A DNA stretch of 64,000 nucleotides from assembly GCA_019751915.1 (NCBI GenBank), contig JAIEMS010000006.1, positions 1 through 64,000 on the forward strand. Direction: 5' to 3'. Positions 1 to 7,382 of this stretch are shown here, piece by piece (the stretch's first letter is position 1; each line of letters starts with the position of its first letter). The position numbers and the translations under genes were made by a program. The notes under the pieces were generated by a model. The model worked only from the letters and a program-made list of their open reading frames with translations, was not told where the DNA came from and searched no databases. Origin of the DNA: Burkholderiaceae bacterium (GTDB lineage: Bacteria > Pseudomonadota > Gammaproteobacteria > Burkholderiales > Burkholderiaceae_C).

Positions 1-153
1 TTGTCGTTTTTGCCATGCTCATGTTACCCAAGGCCGCATGGTTGTTGGCCCTGACAGAGAGTTCATAACACGCTCTAAATTATTTATAGGCAATTCAAAG
101 AATATAAATTCCTGCTCCGCAGTTGATTGCTTTTAAATTAATACTAAAAACTT

Positions 154-388
154 GTGGCTCCAACTTTATTTCGTGAAGGTCAATTTCGGTTTTTCTTTTT
201 CTCACGGGAGGAGCCACGAATTCATGTTCACGTTTCCCGTCCCGAAGGTGACGGCCAAATTTACGCCGCACATCCATTTGGCAAATTCGACTGGCTTAAA
301 TCAAAGACAGATTCGAGAAGCCCATTTCCTGATTGAAAACTATCTGATGGATATAGAAAATGCTTGGCACAGCCACTTTAGTACCTGA
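154..388 (+). pseudogene. DUF4160 domain protein, frameshifted
   Basis: The first half reads from a GTG at 154 in one frame (APTLFREGQFRFFFFSREEP, then RIHVHVSRPEGDGQI), which is the typical start of DUF4160 proteins. The second half continues in the other frame (KFTPHIHLANS, then LNQRQIREAHFLIENYLMDIENAWHSHF), the typical DUF4160 C-terminus. The frame changes near 255-262. Neither single frame carries a complete domain, so the gene is probably broken by a 1-nt indel; programmed frameshifting or a sequencing error are alternatives. DUF4160 genes are commonly paired with DUF2442 genes, as here, and the pair is regarded as toxin-antitoxin-like. Function is unproven. Confidence 0.75.
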
Positions 389-611
389 AGTGACCCACAT
401 TTCAAAACATGGATTTTGGATTTTGTGGGCCGATGAGGAATTTCTGCTTCCCTTTGATCAATTTCCTTGGTTTCGCAAAGAAAATATTGATCAAATATCG
501 GAAGTGGAAGCGCCAACTAGTAATCACTTATATTGGCCTCAGTTGGATATTGATTTATCAGTAGATTCTATCCGAAAGCCAGAAGATTTTCCTCTTGTAT
601 CGGCCACGTAG
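360..611 (+). CDS. DUF2442 domain-containing protein
   Basis: This 83-residue protein has the DUF2442 pattern: VTHISKHGFWILWADEEFLLPFDQFPWF near the N-terminus and an HLYWPQLDIDLSVDSIRKPEDFPL segment near the C-terminus. It overlaps the end of the broken DUF4160 gene by 29 nt, the usual order for this pair. DUF2442 proteins are presumed DNA-binding or antitoxin-like partners, but no biochemical role is established. The ATG at 360 is the start given by the ORF track; a start a few codons later is possible. The region is more AT-rich than the housekeeping genes that follow, consistent with acquired DNA. Confidence 0.8.
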   Translation: MLGTATLVPEVTHISKHGFWILWADEEFLLPFDQFPWFRKENIDQISEVEAPTSNHLYWPQLDIDLSVDSIRKPEDFPLVSAT

Positions 612-637
612 CTGTCAAATTTCAGCAAGGGTAAATC

Positions 638-880
638 ATGCAAACGTTCACCGCAAGCCAAGCCCGTGTCAATCTTTACCGCTTGATGGATCAAACGGCA
701 GAGTCTCATACGCCAATCACTATTTCTGGCAAGCGCCACGATGCCGTCCTTTTGGCAGCTGAGGACTGGTACGCGATTCAAGAAACACTTTATCTGTTGT
801 CTGTTCCGGGAATGCGAGAATCTATCAAAGAAGGCTTGGCAGAATCTACTGAATCCTGTGCTAAGGAGTTGGACTGGTGA
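638..880 (+). CDS. yefM: type II antitoxin, YefM/Phd family
   Basis: An 80-residue protein starting MQTFTASQARVNLYRLMDQT, the Phd/YefM N-terminal DNA-binding fold, followed by an acidic C-terminal tail (ESIKEGLAESTESCAKELDW) of the type that wraps the toxin. It should neutralise the YoeB-type toxin encoded next to it and autorepress the operon with it. Its stop codon overlaps the toxin start (GTGA at 877-880), which indicates translational coupling. An AAGGAG sequence at 863-868 lies at a good distance from the toxin start. The pair looks intact, unlike the neighbouring DUF4160 and hicB remnants. Confidence 0.9.
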   Translation: MQTFTASQARVNLYRLMDQTAESHTPITISGKRHDAVLLAAEDWYAIQETLYLLSVPGMRESIKEGLAESTESCAKELDW

Positions 881-1140
881 GTTGGAATTTGGTCTATGCA
901 AAACACGCACAAAGAGATGCACAAAAGCTTGCCGCATCAGGACTAAAAACCAAGGCCCAAGAGTTATTATCTATTATTAAAGAGAATCCATTCCAGAATC
1001 CGCCTTCCTATGAAAAGCTCGTTGGTGATCTGGCAGGTGCTTATTCACGGAGAATCAATATTCAACACCGTTTGGTGTACCAAGTTATTCCAGAAGAGCG
1101 CCTTGTGAAGATTCTGCGTATGTGGTCACACTACGAATGA
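877..1140 (+). CDS. yoeB: type II toxin, YoeB/Txe mRNA interferase
   Basis: This 87-residue protein matches the YoeB family in length and ends in MWSHYE, containing the His-Tyr pair that is catalytic in YoeB. The glutamate in PSYEKL and the arginines in YSRRINIQHRLVYQV fit the other known active-site positions. YoeB toxins cleave mRNA in the ribosomal A site, and the upstream yefM gene encodes the antidote. The start is a GTG overlapping the antitoxin stop, with a strong AAGGAG ribosome-binding site. All expected catalytic residues are present, so the toxin is probably functional. Confidence 0.92.
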   Translation: MSWNLVYAKHAQRDAQKLAASGLKTKAQELLSIIKENPFQNPPSYEKLVGDLAGAYSRRINIQHRLVYQVIPEERLVKILRMWSHYE

Positions 1141-1248
1141 GGTAAATCTCACGGCGGCTTCAAAACTGAAGTGCAACACCTGCAACGAAGTAAAGTTCGC
1201 AGAGGCAAAGCCAGATGGCACAAGTACCAGAAAAGAGGCGACGGCACC

Positions 1249-1323
1249 ATGAAGTTCACCGCAGTTCTCCATGCCAATGAGGGGCAATGCTGCGGCGTGC
1301 CCGTGCCCGCTCTACCCGGCTAA
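1249..1323 (+). pseudogene. hicB: hicB antitoxin remnant (N-terminal 24 codons)
   Basis: The ATG at 1249 opens a 24-codon frame MKFTAVLHANEGQCCGVPVPALPG followed by TAA. This is the conserved HicB N-terminus (MKFTAVIH..G.C.GV.VPDLPG in intact proteins), cut exactly after LPG. It is too short for the ORF track. A GAGGCG stretch upstream may be its old ribosome-binding site. No hicA is recognisable upstream. The TAA lies in a TAAAATACC sequence that could be the -10 region of the following aminotransferase gene, so the stub seems to end at the junction between island DNA and core DNA. Confidence 0.7.
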
Positions 1324-1390
1324 AATACCCCCTCGCGCACCCTTTTTGGTTGCGCTTGCCACCACTTTTCACCCTCTTCAGGTAACGCCC

Positions 1391-2587
1391 ATGTCTCTGT
1401 TCTCCGCCGTCGAAATGGCCCCCCGCGACCCTATCTTGGGTCTCAATGAGCAATTCAACGCTGACACCAACCCCAACAAGGTCAACCTCGGCGTGGGCGT
1501 GTATTTTGATGACAATGGCAAACTGCCTCTGCTGGCCTGCGTCCAAGCCGCCGAAAAAACCATGATGGACAAGCCCACCGCCCGTGGCTACCTGCCCATC
1601 GATGGCATCGTGGCCTACGACAACGCCGTCAAAGGCTTGGTGTTTGGCGCTGACAGTGAACCCGTCACTTCGGGCCGCGTCGCTACCGTGCAAGCCATTG
1701 GCGGCACCGGCGGTTTGAAAATTGGTGCCGACTTTCTCAAGCGCCTCAGCCCCGATGCCAAGGTGCTGATTTCCGATCCCAGCTGGGAAAACCACCGCGC
1801 CCTGTTTACCAACGCCGGTTTTACCGTCGATACCTATGCCTACTACGATGCGGACAAGCGCGGCGTTAATTTTGACGGCATGCTCGCCAGCCTGAACGCT
1901 GCCGCTGCCGGCACCATCGTCGTGCTGCACGCTTGCTGCCACAACCCGACGGGCTACGACATCACCCCAGCGCAGTGGGATCAGGTGATTGCAGTGGTCA
2001 AGGCGAAAAACCTGACTGCCTTTTTGGACATGGCCTACCAAGGCTTTGGCTACGGCATTGCCGAAGACGGTGCCGTGATTGGCAAGTTTGTCGCTGCGGG
2101 TCTGAACTTCTTTGTCTCGACCTCGTTCTCCAAGAGCTTTAGCTTGTACGGTGAGCGCGTCGGTGGCCTGTCGGTGTTGTGCGCCGACAAGGAAGAAGCG
2201 GGCCGGGTGCTGTCGCAACTGAAAATCGTGATTCGCACCAACTACTCTAACCCCCCGACCCACGGCGGTGCGGTGGTCGCTGCGGTGCTGGGCAACCCCG
2301 AGCTGCGCGCCCTGTGGGAAAAGGAATTGGGCGAAATGCGCGTTCGGATCAAGGCGATGCGCCAAAAGCTGGTCGATGGTCTCAAGGCCGCTGGCGTGCA
2401 GCAAGACATGTCGTTCATGACGCAACAAATCGGCATGTTCAGCTACTCGGGCTTGAACAAAGACCAAATGGTGCGTCTGCGCAGCGAGTTTGGTGTCTAC
2501 GGCACCGACACCGGCCGCATTTGCGTGGCTGCGCTCAACAGCAAGAACATCGACTACGTTTGCCAAGCCATTGCCAAGGTGGTCTGA
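1391..2587 (+). CDS. tyrB: aspartate/aromatic amino acid aminotransferase (class I, PLP)
   Basis: A 398-residue class I aminotransferase that moves amino groups between aspartate or aromatic amino acids and 2-oxoglutarate. The start is the ATG at 1391 (MSLFSAVEMAPRDPILGLNE), the normal start of AspC/TyrB proteins; the longer ORF from 1271 runs through the upstream leader. The PLP lysine lies in STSFSKSFSLYGERVGGLSV, and the substrate-binding arginine region (GTDTGRICVAALN) is near the C-terminus. An intrinsic terminator follows. AspC and TyrB cannot be separated by eye, so the symbol is tentative. Confidence 0.93.
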   Translation: MSLFSAVEMAPRDPILGLNEQFNADTNPNKVNLGVGVYFDDNGKLPLLACVQAAEKTMMDKPTARGYLPIDGIVAYDNAVKGLVFGADSEPVTSGRVATVQAIGGTGGLKIGADFLKRLSPDAKVLISDPSWENHRALFTNAGFTVDTYAYYDADKRGVNFDGMLASLNAAAAGTIVVLHACCHNPTGYDITPAQWDQVIAVVKAKNLTAFLDMAYQGFGYGIAEDGAVIGKFVAAGLNFFVSTSFSKSFSLYGERVGGLSVLCADKEEAGRVLSQLKIVIRTNYSNPPTHGGAVVAAVLGNPELRALWEKELGEMRVRIKAMRQKLVDGLKAAGVQQDMSFMTQQIGMFSYSGLNKDQMVRLRSEFGVYGTDTGRICVAALNSKNIDYVCQAIAKVV

Positions 2588-2610
2588 GCGACTGCCCGCG
2601 ACAACGCCAA

Positions 2611-2634
2611 AAACCGCCTTCGGGCGGTTTTTTA
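2611..2634 (+). terminator. intrinsic terminator after the aminotransferase gene
   Basis: AACCGCCTTCGGGCGGTT forms a GC-rich hairpin with a TTCG loop, followed by a T run. It lies 24 nt after the stop codon. Confidence 0.9.
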
Positions 2635-2639
2635 TGGTC

Positions 2640-2692
2640 TTTTTGGTTTCTAGCGCTTATGTAGCAATGGTTTGTTGCTATAAATAGTAGAG
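2640..2692 (+). repeat. dispersed palindromic element, copy 1
   Basis: CTAGCGCTTATGTAGCAA followed by TTGTTGCTATAAATAGTAG shares the AGCGCTTAT and GCTAT..A.TAG modules with copies near 11300, 16000, 19630 and elsewhere. It lies between the terminator and the next gene. Confidence 0.7.
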
Positions 2693-2723
2693 CATTGTTC
2701 ACTCCACACCACGGCCCTTTCTG

Positions 2724-3614
2724 ATGACCACCAGCCCACTCCAGCCCCTGCGCAACACCCGCATCCTTAGTTTGGCGTTAAACCTGCCCGGCCCGGCCGC
2801 GCTGGTGCGCTGCGCCCGCATGGGTGCCCAGTGCTCCAAGCTCGAGCCGCCCGTGCCCGCAGGCCAGACCAGCGCCGACCCAATGGCCCACTACAGCGCC
2901 ACCGCCTACGCTGCCATGCACGAAGGCCTGCCGGTGTTTTACGCTTCACTGAAAACCCCAGAGGGCCAAGCCTTGCTGCACGAGGCATTGGCCGATACCG
3001 ATGTGCTGATCACCTCGTTTCGGCCTTTGGCGATGGCGAAATTGGGCTTGGATTGGGATGGGCTGCATGCGCGCTACCCGCGCTTGTCGCTGGTTCGCAT
3101 TGTGGGTGCCACTGGCGCACGCGCCGAAGAACCGGGCCACGATTTGACCTACCAAGCCGAAGCCGGTTTGCTGCCCAGCCTTGAAATGCCTTCCACCCTG
3201 TTTGCCGATATGGCGGGCAGTTTGGCGGCCAGTGAAGCCGTACTGCAAGCACAACTGGCCCGCGCCCAAGACGGCCAAGGCGTGTGCATCGAAGTCGGGC
3301 TGGCCGAATCGGCCCAGTGGCTGGCCTTGCCCCACGTATGGGGTTTGATGGAGCACAGCAGCGACACGGGCGGTGCCCATGCAGGCTACAAAATTTACCC
3401 CTGCGCCGATGGCCGCGTGGCAATGGCTGCGTTAGAGCCACACTTTGCCGTGCGCCTGTGCCAAGCGATGGGTTTGCCTGCGGTCGGCGATGCCGCCACG
3501 ATGCGAGAGCCTGCCATGCACAGCGCGGTAGCGGCCTTCGTCGCGACGCAAACGCGTGCCCAGCTCGATGCGCTGGCCGCTGAAAAGGATGTTCCGCTGT
3601 TCACGTTGGCTTGA
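2724..3614 (+). CDS. CaiB/BaiF CoA-transferase family protein (short form)
   Basis: A 296-residue protein of the CaiB/BaiF (class III) CoA-transferase family, recognisable from RILSLALNLPGPAAL at the N-terminus, the LADTDVLITSFRP and RLSLVRIVGATG segments, and the GHDLTYQAEAGLL region. Class III enzymes usually have about 400 residues, so this is a short version common in Burkholderiales. The usual catalytic aspartate lies in the GHDLTYQ segment. Substrates cannot be inferred. It is followed after 6 nt by a DUF1294 gene, so the two are probably co-transcribed. It has no obvious pathway partner nearby. Confidence 0.8.
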   Translation: MTTSPLQPLRNTRILSLALNLPGPAALVRCARMGAQCSKLEPPVPAGQTSADPMAHYSATAYAAMHEGLPVFYASLKTPEGQALLHEALADTDVLITSFRPLAMAKLGLDWDGLHARYPRLSLVRIVGATGARAEEPGHDLTYQAEAGLLPSLEMPSTLFADMAGSLAASEAVLQAQLARAQDGQGVCIEVGLAESAQWLALPHVWGLMEHSSDTGGAHAGYKIYPCADGRVAMAALEPHFAVRLCQAMGLPAVGDAATMREPAMHSAVAAFVATQTRAQLDALAAEKDVPLFTLA

Positions 3615-3620
3615 GCCAAG

Positions 3621-4019
3621 ATGCCAATGCAACGCAGGCCCGGTGTGGCGCAAGCCCCAGCGGGCGCAGGCATGGCCCATGCCTTGATGCTGCTCTGGGC
3701 GGGGTTGGTAGCGTGGGGGCTGTGGGGGCAAAAAAGCCTGCCGCTGTGGACGTTGTTGGCACTGCTCGGCATCAACGCGGCAACCCTTTGGAGCTATGCC
3801 GCCGACAAAAATGCCGCCCGCAGGGGTGGCTGGCGTATCCCTGAAAACCAGTTGCACCTGCTGGCGCTGCTGGGGGGCTGGCCGGCAGCATGGCTGGCAC
3901 AGCAAAATATGCGGCACAAATCGTCCAAAACCAGTTTTCGGGCGGTCTATTGGTTGACCATCGTGGCGCACTGCGCCGCGCTGCTCACTTGGATGGGTGT
4001 GGGTGGTTTTGCTGGGTGA
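3621..4019 (+). CDS. DUF1294 family membrane protein
   Basis: A 132-residue protein with about four hydrophobic segments. The central AADKNAARRGGWRIPENQLHLLALLGGWPAAWLAQQ and the following HKSSKTSFRAVYWLTI are the DUF1294 hallmark. It should sit in the inner membrane; its role is unknown. In other species the domain is sometimes fused to a cold-shock domain, which is absent here. The ATG at 3621 follows the CoA-transferase stop by 6 nt; an internal ATG at about 3672 (MAHALMLLW) is an alternative start. It converges on scpB. Confidence 0.85.
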   Translation: MPMQRRPGVAQAPAGAGMAHALMLLWAGLVAWGLWGQKSLPLWTLLALLGINAATLWSYAADKNAARRGGWRIPENQLHLLALLGGWPAAWLAQQNMRHKSSKTSFRAVYWLTIVAHCAALLTWMGVGGFAG

Positions 4020-4029
4020 TGCTGCGTGT

Positions 4030-4581
4030 TCACAGCGCCAGCGTGGCCTGCAAGGCATCGGTCGCCAAATCCTGCGAATCCAACAGGGGCAACTGGTTGA
4101 GCGATTGCAAACCCAAGTCGTCTAAAAATTGGCGCGTAGTGGCAAACAAGGCGGGGCGACCGATGGATTCACGGTGCCCGATGACCTCAATCCAGCCACG
4201 GTCTTCGAGCTGCTTGATGATCAAGCTATTGACCACAACCCCCCGAATATCTTCAATATCGCCGCGCGTCACCGGCTGCCGGTAGGCAATGATCGCCAAA
4301 GTCTCTAAGGTGGCACGGGAGTAGCGCGGTGGTTTTTCTGGGTGCAGCCGGTCTAGAAAAGGCCGCATTTCAGGCCGACTCTGAAACCGCCAGCCAGTGG
4401 CTACCTGTACCAACTCCACGCCGCGCTGTGCCCAGTCTTGCTGCAATTCGAGCAGCAGCCGTTTGACGGCCTCGGCATCGAGCGCGTCGTCAAACAGCAG
4501 GCGCAAATCGCGCACCGCGACGGGCTGCAAAGCGCAGATCAAGGCGGTTTCCAGAACCCGTTTGCTGTCCTGTATGTTCAT
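4030..4581 (-). CDS. scpB: segregation and condensation protein B
   Basis: ScpB is the winged-helix dimer that binds ScpA and SMC in chromosome condensation. The 183-residue protein has the expected tandem winged helices, with [18 protein letters not shown] at the start and the family signature [31 protein letters not shown] in the middle. A second signature, [25 protein letters not shown], follows. No scpA is adjacent. The ATG at 4581 is preceded by a repeat-derived leader shared with the gene at 23655. The 3' end nearly meets the DUF1294 gene. Confidence 0.92.
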   Translation of the reverse strand: MNIQDSKRVLETALICALQPVAVRDLRLLFDDALDAEAVKRLLLELQQDWAQRGVELVQVATGWRFQSRPEMRPFLDRLHPEKPPRYSRATLETLAIIAYRQPVTRGDIEDIRGVVVNSLIIKQLEDRGWIEVIGHRESIGRPALFATTRQFLDDLGLQSLNQLPLLDSQDLATDALQATLAL

Positions 4582-4583
4582 TT

Positions 4584-4687
4584 AAAACTAACTTCGCTTT
4601 GAAACCTCCCCCTTCAAGGGGATAGAATCATTTTGGGAGAGAGGTGGCCTCTTTCAAAGTCGCTTCTTAGGAGGCGTGGATTGAAAC
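4584..4687. repeat. composite two-hairpin element, copy A
   Basis: The left half (AAAACTAACTTCG, CCCCCTTCAAGGGG hairpin, ATAGAAT) matches the sequence at 23658. The right half, 4652-4687, is a 36-nt palindromic unit starting TTTCAAAGTCGC and ending GTGGATTGAAAC. The right half resembles a single CRISPR repeat and pairs with a related unit at 38136-38172 in which the stem bases change but pairing is kept. The element begins 3 nt from the scpB start codon. Confidence 0.65.
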
Positions 4688-4697
4688 ATCGTGTACC

Positions 4698-5708
4698 TCA
4701 GGACAACTGGTAGTCGAAATCCCAGAGTTCGAGCGCTTGCACCATGTCCGCTGGCAGCGGTGCGCGCAAGTCCAGCGACTCTCCTGTCAAGGGATGTACC
4801 AGCGCCAGCCGAAAGGCATGCAAGGCTTGGCGTTGCATGCCCACCGCAGGGGCACCACCGTACAAAGTGTCAGCGACCAACGGATGGCCCAAAGAGGCCA
4901 TATGTACCCGAATTTGGTGGGTACGGCCCGTGTGCAGCGTGCATTGCACCAAACAGCCGGTATCGCCATTGCGCAGCAGCCGGACATCGGTTTTTGCCGA
5001 TTTGCCCGATTGCGTTGCCAAATCCACCACCGCCATGCGCAGGCGGTTGCGTGGATCGCGGCCCATCGGGGCCTCGACGGTTTTGTTGTTAGGTCCCTGC
5101 CACGGGCGATGGGCCAGTGCCAGGTATTGGCGGCTGACTTGGCGCTCGGCAATCATGCGCACCAGTGCATCCATCGTGCTGCGGTCGCGGGCTACGACCA
5201 TCAAGCCGCTGGTATCTTTGTCCAGCCGGTGAACAATGCCCGCGCGCGGTAGCAAAGCGGCTTTGGGGTCGCGGGCCAACAGCCCATTGAGCAGCGTGCC
5301 GCTCCAATTGCCCGGCGCAGGGTGAACGACCAAGCCCGCAGGTTTGTGCAGTACCAGCAGATGGGCATCTTCATGCACGACATCCAGCGCCATCGCCTCG
5401 GGCCGAAACGCTTGGCTTTGCAGAGTGGCCCGCATCTCGATCACGACCACATCGCCCGCTTTAATGCGCTGGGCCGCTTTGGAGGCGGGTTTGCCATTCA
5501 AACGGACGGCACCTTGTTCCAGCAACTGTTGCAGGTAACTGCGGGAGAACTCGGTCACGAGTTCGGCCAGCGCACGGTCAAGGCGCTCGCCGTGCTGGGC
5601 CACGCCCATGCTCAGGGTTCGCAGCTCGGGGGGGCGGTTGGTATCGGTATCGAGGTCGAAAAAGTCGTCGGCCAAGGCGATGGCTGGGCCGGGGTTAGGG
5701 GTACTCAC
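4698..5708 (-). CDS. rluD: 23S rRNA pseudouridine synthase, RluD-type
   Basis: RluD converts uridines in helix 69 of 23S rRNA to pseudouridine. An S4 RNA-binding domain (GERLDRALAELVTEFSRSYLQQLLEQGAVRLNG) precedes the RluA catalytic domain, which contains GIVHRLDKDTSGLMVVA with the catalytic aspartate. TGRTHQIRVHMASLGHPLVADTLYG is the second family signature. The ORF track extends to 5834, but that extension overlaps nlpD in another frame. A GTG at 5708, 10 nt after the nlpD stop, gives 336 residues, close to the family length. It probably belongs to a surE-pcm-nlpD-rluD transcript. Confidence 0.9.
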   Translation of the reverse strand: MSTPNPGPAIALADDFFDLDTDTNRPPELRTLSMGVAQHGERLDRALAELVTEFSRSYLQQLLEQGAVRLNGKPASKAAQRIKAGDVVVIEMRATLQSQAFRPEAMALDVVHEDAHLLVLHKPAGLVVHPAPGNWSGTLLNGLLARDPKAALLPRAGIVHRLDKDTSGLMVVARDRSTMDALVRMIAERQVSRQYLALAHRPWQGPNNKTVEAPMGRDPRNRLRMAVVDLATQSGKSAKTDVRLLRNGDTGCLVQCTLHTGRTHQIRVHMASLGHPLVADTLYGGAPAVGMQRQALHAFRLALVHPLTGESLDLRAPLPADMVQALELWDFDYQLS

Positions 5709-5718
5709 CAATGTGCCC

Positions 5719-6573
5719 TTAGCGGTTGGGCAGGTAGCGTGACGGATCGACCGGCTTACCTTGGCGACGGATTTCAAAGTGCAGTTTGACCCGGTCAGCG
5801 TCGGTGTTGCCCATTTCGGCAATTTTTTGTCCACGGCGTACCGACTGGTCTTCTTTGACCAGCAAAGTCTGGTTATGGGCGTAGGCCGTCAAGAAGGTGT
5901 TGTTGTGCTTGAGGATGATGAGGTTGCCATAGCCGCGCAGCCCGGAGCCAGAATAGACAACGCGACCATCTGCGGCAGCCAACACGGGGTCGCCCGCTTT
6001 ACCACTGATGTCATAGCCTTTGTTGCGGGCTTCGTCAAAGCCTGCAACCAAGGTGCCAGAGGAAGGCCAGATAAAACTGACATCGTCATCACCGCCAGCG
6101 GCTGGCGATGGCGCTGCGGAGGGTGCAGGTGCAGGCGTAGGCCGAGCCGTGCTGGCCGTTGTGGGCGTGACAGCGGTGGTGACAATGGGCCGCGCGACCA
6201 CGCCGGGGCCATCAAGCACTGCCGGCCCCGGTGCTGTCGGGGTCACTCGGAGCACTTGGCCGATTTCAATCAGGTTGGCATTGCCGAGATTGTTCCAGCG
6301 GGCAATGTCTTTCCAGCTTTGCCCGGTTTCTAGTCCAATGCGAATCAAGGTATCACCGGGCTTGACGGTGTAATAACCCGTTTTGCTGGCATTTTCTGCA
6401 CCGGGCAAAGGTTTGGTTTGCGACCCCATTGCACCGGGTGCAGCATCAGCTCCAGACACGGCTGTGCCCCGATCTTCGACCGGCGCTTTGTTGAGCCGGG
6501 TGCCACAGCCAGCCAGCACCAGCCCTGCTAGCACTACAGAACCCCAGACCACAAGCCCACGCGATACCACCAT
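5719..6573 (-). CDS. nlpD: NlpD-like murein hydrolase activator lipoprotein (LysM + M23)
   Basis: NlpD activates amidases that split septal peptidoglycan. The signal peptide ends in a lipobox (LAGLVLAGC), so it should be anchored by lipid in the envelope. A LysM domain (YYTVKPGDTLIRIGLETGQSWKDIARWNNLGNANLIEIGQVLRV) is followed by a Pro/Ala/Thr-rich linker and an M23 domain (GYDISGKAGDPVLAAADGRVVYSGSGLRGYGNLIILKH). The usual zinc-binding His-x3-Asp motif is degenerate (GYDISG), as in non-catalytic NlpD/EnvC activators. The neighbours pcm and surE are the classic partners; rluD stands where rpoS often lies in related bacteria. Confidence 0.92.
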   Translation of the reverse strand: MVVSRGLVVWGSVVLAGLVLAGCGTRLNKAPVEDRGTAVSGADAAPGAMGSQTKPLPGAENASKTGYYTVKPGDTLIRIGLETGQSWKDIARWNNLGNANLIEIGQVLRVTPTAPGPAVLDGPGVVARPIVTTAVTPTTASTARPTPAPAPSAAPSPAAGGDDDVSFIWPSSGTLVAGFDEARNKGYDISGKAGDPVLAAADGRVVYSGSGLRGYGNLIILKHNNTFLTAYAHNQTLLVKEDQSVRRGQKIAEMGNTDADRVKLHFEIRRQGKPVDPSRYLPNR

Positions 6574-6593
6574 AAATCAATCCCTTCAGGCCT

Positions 6594-7382
6594 TCAGGCA
6601 ATCCCCGATTTTAGAGGGACAAAATGCACTGGCTCCAGCACGCTTTGTTTTAACCCATGTGCGGTCTTGTCTACCACCATCAGCATCTGCTGTCCACCCA
6701 AGACGACCGTGGGTGCGACGAGGCGGCCACCGACGGCCAATTGATCGCACCAGTCGCTGGGCAAAGTAGCGCCGCCTGCCGCCGAGATGATGCCCATATA
6801 CGGTGCGCCTTTGGCATAACCGAGCATGCCGTCGCCCAGCAGCAGGTGCAGATTGGGCAGACGCATGATCCGCAGATTGACGCGGGCCTTTTCGTGCAAG
6901 CCGCGCAATCGTTCGATGGAATAGACCTCGCGCGCCAATTGGCTTAAAACGGCAGCTTGGTAGCCGCAGCCGGTGCCAATTTCGAGGATGCGGCCCAAGC
7001 ATCCCGCTTCGCGCACTGCGGCCGACTCCATCAGCAACTGGGCCATGCGCGCAACGATGCTGGGTTTGGAGATGGTCTGGCCCAAGCCAATAGGCAAGCT
7101 GGTGTCTTCATAGGCTTGGTTGATCAGCCCGCTATCGACAAATCGGTGCCGCTCAATGGTGTTCATGGCTTGCAGCACCTGTGGCGACGAAATCCCTGCC
7201 GCCATAAGCCGTTGCACCATGCGCGCGCGCACTGCTGCTGAATCGAGTCCAACCCCCGAAGGCATGACCTTAGGTATGGGCAGGGGCTTGTGCAGACCCA
7301 CTTGCCCGACAACGACTGGTTTGGGGCTGGATGAACCCGGAATGCGTGCCGGAAATCCGGGACGGCGTTGCTGCTGCATCAA
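6594..7382 (-). CDS. pcm: protein-L-isoaspartate O-methyltransferase
   Basis: Pcm methylates isoaspartyl residues in aged proteins with S-adenosylmethionine so they can be repaired. The SAM-binding motif is [20 protein letters not shown], preceded by the [17 protein letters not shown] segment typical of the family. At 262 residues it is longer than most Pcm proteins because of an N-terminal extension of about 45 residues ([16 protein letters not shown] onward). An internal start is possible, but the start at 7382 overlaps the surE stop by 4 nt, the expected coupling. The cluster order surE-pcm-nlpD is conserved. Confidence 0.93.
   Translation of the reverse strand: MMQQQRRPGFPARIPGSSSPKPVVVGQVGLHKPLPIPKVMPSGVGLDSAAVRARMVQRLMAAGISSPQVLQAMNTIERHRFVDSGLINQAYEDTSLPIGLGQTISKPSIVARMAQLLMESAAVREAGCLGRILEIGTGCGYQAAVLSQLAREVYSIERLRGLHEKARVNLRIMRLPNLHLLLGDGMLGYAKGAPYMGIISAAGGATLPSDWCDQLAVGGRLVAPTVVLGGQQMLMVVDKTAHGLKQSVLEPVHFVPLKSGIA

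Noticed and set aside
2-136. 3' end of a gene entering from the left edge
   Set aside because: Open frames exist to 69 and 136, but the peptides are too short and not recognisable.
1150-1195. End of an IS30-type insertion sequence (ACTGAAGTGCAACACC)
   Set aside because: The similarity to IS30-family ends is from memory, and no transposase fragment or second end is visible.
1256-2566. Long minus-strand ORF (436 aa) opposite the aminotransferase gene
   Set aside because: It is a codon-bias shadow: no recognisable motifs, Ala/Val/His-heavy composition, and the plus-strand gene is fully supported.
4652-4687. CRISPR array
   Set aside because: Only a single repeat-like unit is present, without spacers or cas genes; it is reported as part of a dispersed element instead.
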